From SIG714 sp964638675 (GTDB lineage Bacteria > Bacillota > Clostridia > Oscillospirales > CAG-272): 64,000 nt of DNA. The notes beneath the pieces were generated by a model. That model saw only the letters and a list, made by a program, of their open reading frames with translations, searched no databases and had not been told where the DNA came from. Location of the stretch: contig CAZXAU010000011.1 in the NCBI GenBank assembly GCA_964638675.1, positions 1 through 64,000 of the forward strand, read 5' to 3'. Position 1 is the stretch's first letter. The number at the start of each line of letters is the position of its first letter. A program made the position numbers and the translations under genes. Below are positions 61,804-64,000 of this stretch, piece by piece.

Positions 61804-61832
61804 TTGACAGAATCGAAAAAATATATTATAAT
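61804..61832 (+). promoter_or_regulatory. Perfect consensus promoter of the Ig-like lipoprotein
   Basis: TTGACA (61804-61809), a 17-base spacer and TATAAT (61827-61832). Confidence 0.9.
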
Positions 61833-61919
61833 CAGTATTTGTAAGAGTGTCTGTAACTTATGGGCAATAGGGCGGCAATGCGTTGGCAGAGCCTGAGATT
61901 CAATAAGGGGGAAAATGGC

Positions 61920-63182
61920 ATGAGAAGAAACGGTATAATGATGAGCTGTGTGAAGAGAACACTGTCGCTTTTATCGTCTTTGTTGTTGATCCTGATTTTA
62001 ATATTGAATCTTATTGGATGCTTCGGAACAGAAATTTCTGTCAACAACCGTCTGACAGTCCCATTTGATACTTCGACAGATCCGACGGACACTGACGATG
62101 CTTTTAATATCCCGAAATCAGAGATCATTCTCAATGTAAGCTCGAGAGAAATAGAGATCGGAGAGCATTTTAATCTCACATTTGCTCTTTTGGGGGATGT
62201 TGCCCCCGGAGATGTCCTGTTCACTTCGGGTGATACTGAGATCGCAAGTGTTACATACAGAGGACGCGTTGAAGGCGTAGGAGAAGGGAATACCGTGATA
62301 ATTGCAAAAGCGGGTGCTACGGTTGCCTACTGCTCGGTAACGGTAAACGGAAAAAGCAAGCCGACAGTGACACCTGACACTACATCCGGTCCCGACATTA
62401 CAGTAACCCCCCCGATCAGCGGCACTCCGACCGTAGGACCTACTGATGACGTGATGCCCAAAAGAATCGAGATTACGGCACCGAGAGGTGGAAAACGTCT
62501 TATACTTGATACAGGAAAGTCCTATCAGCTTGAAGCAAAGGTATACCCCGAGGGTGCATGTCAGGATGTGTATTGGATAGTCGGTAATTCAAGAGTTGCG
62601 ACAATAGATTCGGCTTCCGGTCTGATAACGGCAACATACAATGTTTCAAAAGGCGGAGACGGATATTCAACGATCACAGCTGTGAGTGTTGCAGATGGCA
62701 GCATTTCGGCAACTATAGATCTCGGTATCGTCCAGAGAGAAACGGCAGTTCATATAATACCGCCTGAAACGTTACAGATGAATATCGGCGATACTCTCAC
62801 GCTCAAAACAAGCTACGAGCCTGAGTACACATATACATCATCACTCCAATATGTCTGGACGGTTGACGAGGGCGGAGAAGAAATAGTTTCGGTTTCCAAC
62901 GGAAAGGTCAAGGCACTGTCACCCGGTACGGCAACCGTAAGAGTGACAACGGTCTATAGCCAGGTCACCGATACACTGACGATCACAGTCCTTCCAGATG
63001 AATTGCCCGAACCAACGCCCGAACCAACGCCAGAGCCGACACCAGAGCCGACACCAGGAGTTACTGCCGAACTGACTGTTGGGCCGACAGCAGAACCGAC
63101 GACAGAGCCAACGGCGCTTCCGACTGCTCCGCCCAATACAGATGAAACTGCAGACGGGCTGACGTCGGATAACAGTGAATGA
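61920..63182 (+). CDS. Lipoprotein with bacterial Ig-like (BIG2) domains
   Basis: 420 residues from the ATG at 61920 (AGGGGG 9 bases upstream). A signal peptide with lipobox LNLIGC (Cys ~34) leads to three Ig-like BIG2-type domains (about 60-135, 170-265 and 268-350) with VSVADGSISATIDL and SPGTATVRVTTV patterns. A Thr/Pro-rich tail follows with a PTPEPTPEP-type tandem repeat, then more Pro/Thr. It is a surface protein; the tail looks like a wall-spanning linker. The next gene is 68 bases downstream. Confidence 0.85.
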   Translation: MRRNGIMMSCVKRTLSLLSSLLLILILILNLIGCFGTEISVNNRLTVPFDTSTDPTDTDDAFNIPKSEIILNVSSREIEIGEHFNLTFALLGDVAPGDVLFTSGDTEIASVTYRGRVEGVGEGNTVIIAKAGATVAYCSVTVNGKSKPTVTPDTTSGPDITVTPPISGTPTVGPTDDVMPKRIEITAPRGGKRLILDTGKSYQLEAKVYPEGACQDVYWIVGNSRVATIDSASGLITATYNVSKGGDGYSTITAVSVADGSISATIDLGIVQRETAVHIIPPETLQMNIGDTLTLKTSYEPEYTYTSSLQYVWTVDEGGEEIVSVSNGKVKALSPGTATVRVTTVYSQVTDTLTITVLPDELPEPTPEPTPEPTPEPTPGVTAELTVGPTAEPTTEPTALPTAPPNTDETADGLTSDNSE

Positions 63183-63250
63183 CGCATTCAGAATATTCAG
63201 GATAATAAAAAATAAGAATGAGAAAAAAACGGAACGGAGTATATTTATTA

Positions 63251-64000
63251 ATGAAAAGAACGTTTCTGCTTTGCATAGTATTTGCGATATTATCAATACT
63301 GTTGATTTCTTCTTTTGCAGACGGTGAAATAACTTCTTCAATAGAAGGAGAAGAATATCTGCGCTCAGGTGAAAGATTCACGGTCGTATATTCGATTTCG
63401 GGAACGCAGTGTTGCGGATTTCAGGGAAAGATAGTATACAACTCATCGGATATGAAGCTTATTTCTTCAAAATCGTTGCAGGACGGTTGGACATTTGAGC
63501 TTTTACCGGGCGGAGAATTCCTGTCGTTCAGCAATGATATTTCGAACAGAAATTCGGATTTTACCGGGGGAGAGCTTTTTGAGTTGGTTTTTGAGATAAA
63601 TGATACACTCTCAGAAGGTGACATCTGCGGCATTTCAGTTTGTAATGTTTTGGCAAGTAATCTTGAAATTGACATAAATATCCCCGATGCCGAATATAAG
63701 AAAGAGTGCGATCCCCCGATATCGGATGATTCAACGCTCAGCAGATTGCTTGTCAGCGGTGCGTCACTGACTCCTGCCTTTTCTCCCGATGTAAGAGATT
63801 ACAGTATTCTTCTCGGAGTTGAGTATGAAATAACCGAGCTTGAGCTGACAGTAGAGCCGACAAGCGAGAGGGCAACATTTGAAATAATAGGAAACAGTCT
63901 TGAAGTCGGATACAATACAGTCGTTATCAGGGTAACTTCCGAGAGCGGAGAGCAGAGCGAATATACAATAAGTGTAAAGAGAAATCATTCTCACGATCAG
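63251..64000 (+). CDS. Secreted protein with cohesin-like and cadherin-like domains, cut by window edge
   Basis: The frame is open from ATG at 63251 to the window edge (250 codons so far). A signal peptide (~1-23, ending SFADG) is followed by a beta-sandwich domain (~30-145) of the cohesin/type I-like group, with GFQGKIVYNSSDMKL. A second domain (~160-245) matches the cadherin-like beta-sandwich (Cadherin-like) family with SRLLVSGASLTPAFS. The gene lies downstream of the Ig-like lipoprotein and may be cotranscribed. The C terminus lies outside the window. Confidence 0.75.
   Translation, partial: MKRTFLLCIVFAILSILLISSFADGEITSSIEGEEYLRSGERFTVVYSISGTQCCGFQGKIVYNSSDMKLISSKSLQDGWTFELLPGGEFLSFSNDISNRNSDFTGGELFELVFEINDTLSEGDICGISVCNVLASNLEIDINIPDAEYKKECDPPISDDSTLSRLLVSGASLTPAFSPDVRDYSILLGVEYEITELELTVEPTSERATFEIIGNSLEVGYNTVVIRVTSESGEQSEYTISVKRNHSHDQ

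Noticed and set aside
63000..63060. Tandem DNA repeat as a separate element
   Set aside because: It encodes the PTPEP linker of the Ig-like lipoprotein and is a normal protein low-complexity region.
1..64000. tRNA, rRNA, insertion sequences or prophage
   Set aside because: No cloverleaf, rRNA-like stretch, transposase, integrase or structural phage gene was recognised. This was by eye and short RNAs could be missed.

Overview
The window looks like a chromosomal segment of a strictly anaerobic, endospore-forming, low-to-middle GC Clostridia species, most like the gut Oscillospiraceae/Ruminococcaceae. The pointers are a 28-codon spoVM gene just after rsgA (as in Bacillus), rubrerythrin, a LexA gene with a Bacillus-type SOS box, a free-standing YajC with a TIGR04086-type neighbour, the GGGtGRT/NifU-like gene pair, many TTG starts, strong purine-rich ribosome binding sites and textbook TTGACA-17-TATAAT promoters. 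No rRNA, tRNA, CRISPR array, transposase or prophage was seen. Most of the window is housekeeping and cell-surface genes. The first ~700 bases look decayed.

Layout. 1-830: the end of an unknown gene and an interrupted membrane-protein ORF. 831-3486: a polar amino-acid ABC importer (minus strand). 3793-4812: a VanY-like carboxypeptidase. 5037-6850: a NifU-like protein and a GGGtGRT protein. 7178-12190: a five-gene sodium-pumping biotin-dependent decarboxylase/transcarboxylase operon with a possible pseudoknot leader. 12299-16789: an XRE regulator, a DUF1385 protein, a HAD phosphatase, a DUF5131 protein and a PH-domain protein. 16916-18410: an ECF S component and a divergent type III pantothenate kinase homologue. 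18544-22114: a lipoprotein glycoside hydrolase and alanine racemase. 22235-27134: yajC and small membrane, acetyltransferase and lipoprotein genes. 27175-29657: rsgA, spoVM, an ArsR regulator and rubrerythrin. 29772-34836: an operon-like run with an HPr-kinase-like protein, an orphan PqqD, an unknown membrane-anchored protein, VanZ and the CpsC/CpsD/CpsB tyrosine-phosphorylation module, with no glycosyltransferases. 34997-37144: an M6 metalloprotease lipoprotein. 37261-40833: clpX, clpP and tig. 40899-46794: a phosphoesterase, DUF1540, then lepB-rbgA-PHP-rnhB-yraN-dipeptidase. 46996-49224: a metal-binding HMA protein and a P-type metal ATPase behind an ArsR-like operator. 50254-54235: lexA and a group of unusual genes including a degenerate dihydroorotase. 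54302-57925: pepD, DUF1934, holA, rnmV. 58009-64000: a hydrolase, a membrane protein, an acyl-CoA synthetase and two surface proteins, the last cut by the window edge.

The most interesting non-gene signal is a dispersed structured leader element. It is seen twice, directly before the start codons of the unrelated XRE regulator (minus strand, about 13213-13372) and holA (plus strand, about 56169-56288). Both copies keep a terminal palindrome with compensating changes, a central hairpin, and a 19-base hairpin lying between the Shine-Dalgarno sequence and the AUG. Other leads are the pseudoknot-forming leader of the decarboxylase operon, the presence of both 12S-like and 5S-like carboxyltransferases with a sodium pump in one operon, a CoaX homologue lacking two active-site aspartates, and the HPr-kinase-like/PqqD pair fused by context to a BY-kinase module.
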